A stretch of 6,190 bases of DNA from Phycisphaerae bacterium (GTDB taxonomy: Bacteria > Planctomycetota > Phycisphaerae > UBA1845 > Fen-1342), in assembly GCA_026984555.1 (NCBI GenBank), contig JALSRY010000802.1:1-6190 (forward strand), in the 5' to 3' direction. Positions 5,998-6,190 of this stretch are shown here, piece after piece. The notes below the pieces were generated by a model. That model was not told where the DNA came from. It did no database searches and saw nothing but the letters and a program-made list of their open reading frames with translations. Positions within the stretch are counted from its first letter, which is position 1. Every line of letters starts with the position of its first letter. The position numbers and the translations under genes are program-made.

Positions 5998-6008
5998 TCG
6001 CGTAAGAT
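5998..6008 (+). promoter_or_regulatory. -10-like element immediately upstream of polA
   Basis: TAAGAT (6003-6008) matches the -10 consensus at 4 of 6 positions, and the full string TCGCGTAAGAT shares 9 of 11 bases with the element at 2951-2961. Only 6 bases separate it from the polA ATG, so transcription would begin at or next to the A of the start codon. I find no -35 hexamer at normal spacing and no Shine-Dalgarno site. Confidence 0.4.
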
Positions 6009-6014
6009 GCCCGC

Positions 6015-6190
6015 ATGCCACGGACGCTGTACCTGATCGACGGGCACTCGCAGATCTACCGGGCCTACTTCGCGCCGTTTCGCGCGCTGACTTCGCCCGC
6101 GGGCGAGCCGACCCGTGCCGTCTACGTTTTCCTCCAAATGCTGTTCAACCTCCTGCGCGAGCGGTCGCCCGACTATCTCGCCCTGACGCT
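6015..6190 (+). CDS. polA: DNA polymerase I, N-terminal part (runs off the window)
   Basis: The frame opens with ATG 6015 and stays open to the window edge, giving 58 residues. These begin MPRTLYLIDGHSQIYRAYFA and continue PFRALTSPAGEPTRAVYVFL, then QMLFNLLRERSPDYLAL. This is the start of the 5'-3' exonuclease (FEN-like) domain of DNA polymerase I, which removes RNA primers during Okazaki-fragment maturation and excision repair. Asp9 in LIDGH is the first metal-binding aspartate of the domain, and the RAY, LTSPAGEPTRA and QML segments are strongly conserved in PolA. Because the 3' part is missing, I cannot tell whether proofreading and polymerase domains follow; a stand-alone 5'-3' exonuclease is possible but less likely. 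No Shine-Dalgarno site precedes the ATG, and a -10-like box lies 6 bases upstream, consistent with a leaderless message and a transcription unit separate from manA. Confidence 0.92.
   Translation, partial: MPRTLYLIDGHSQIYRAYFAPFRALTSPAGEPTRAVYVFLQMLFNLLRERSPDYLALT

Noticed and set aside
5983..6036. 17-codon ORF overlapping the polA start, as an upstream regulatory peptide
   Set aside because: There is no ribosome site, and the -10-like box falls inside it, so it would not be on a transcript starting at polA.

Overview
This window is a GC-rich (visibly about two-thirds G+C) bacterial chromosome segment with every convincing gene on the + strand. The lineage is probably a diderm of the Planctomycetota, perhaps Phycisphaerae-like. 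That is inferred from the lipoprotein signal, the N-terminus of DNA polymerase I and the xylanase-like protein; no rRNA or other decisive marker is present. I see no mobile elements, tRNAs, CRISPR arrays or phage genes.

Layout: (1) 2-439, the 3' part of a gene of unknown function that enters from the left. (2) 478-1602, a lipoprotein that looks like the substrate-binding component of a cobalamin or iron-chelate ABC importer, without its permease or ATPase in view. Its last 70 bases can fold into two hairpins. (3) 1603-1803, a 201-base gap with a candidate promoter and a good Shine-Dalgarno site. (4) 1804-2844, queA, a tRNA queuosine-biosynthesis enzyme. (5) 2845-3035, a gap with an AT-rich -10-like box. 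(6) 3036-4496, a large protein with an uncharacterised N-terminal domain and a GH10 xylanase-like barrel from which the catalytic glutamates appear to be missing. (7) 4499-4906, a short exported ComEA-like helix-hairpin-helix protein. (8) 4903-5925, a type I mannose-6-phosphate isomerase with intact zinc ligands. (9) 5926-6014, a gap with a second -10-like box. (10) 6015 to the window end, the start of polA.

The genes in 6-8 are packed as a translationally coupled operon, with a 2-base gap and then a 4-base GTGA overlap. The others look like separate transcription units. queA, manA and polA are ordinary housekeeping genes. The most unusual item is the GH10-like protein: it keeps the sequence signatures of the family's fold but has lost the residues that perform hydrolysis, which suggests a pseudo-glycosidase with a binding or structural role. 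A second point of interest is an 11-base element, TCGCRTAARAT, found just upstream of both this operon and polA. At polA it sits so close to the ATG that the mRNA may be leaderless.
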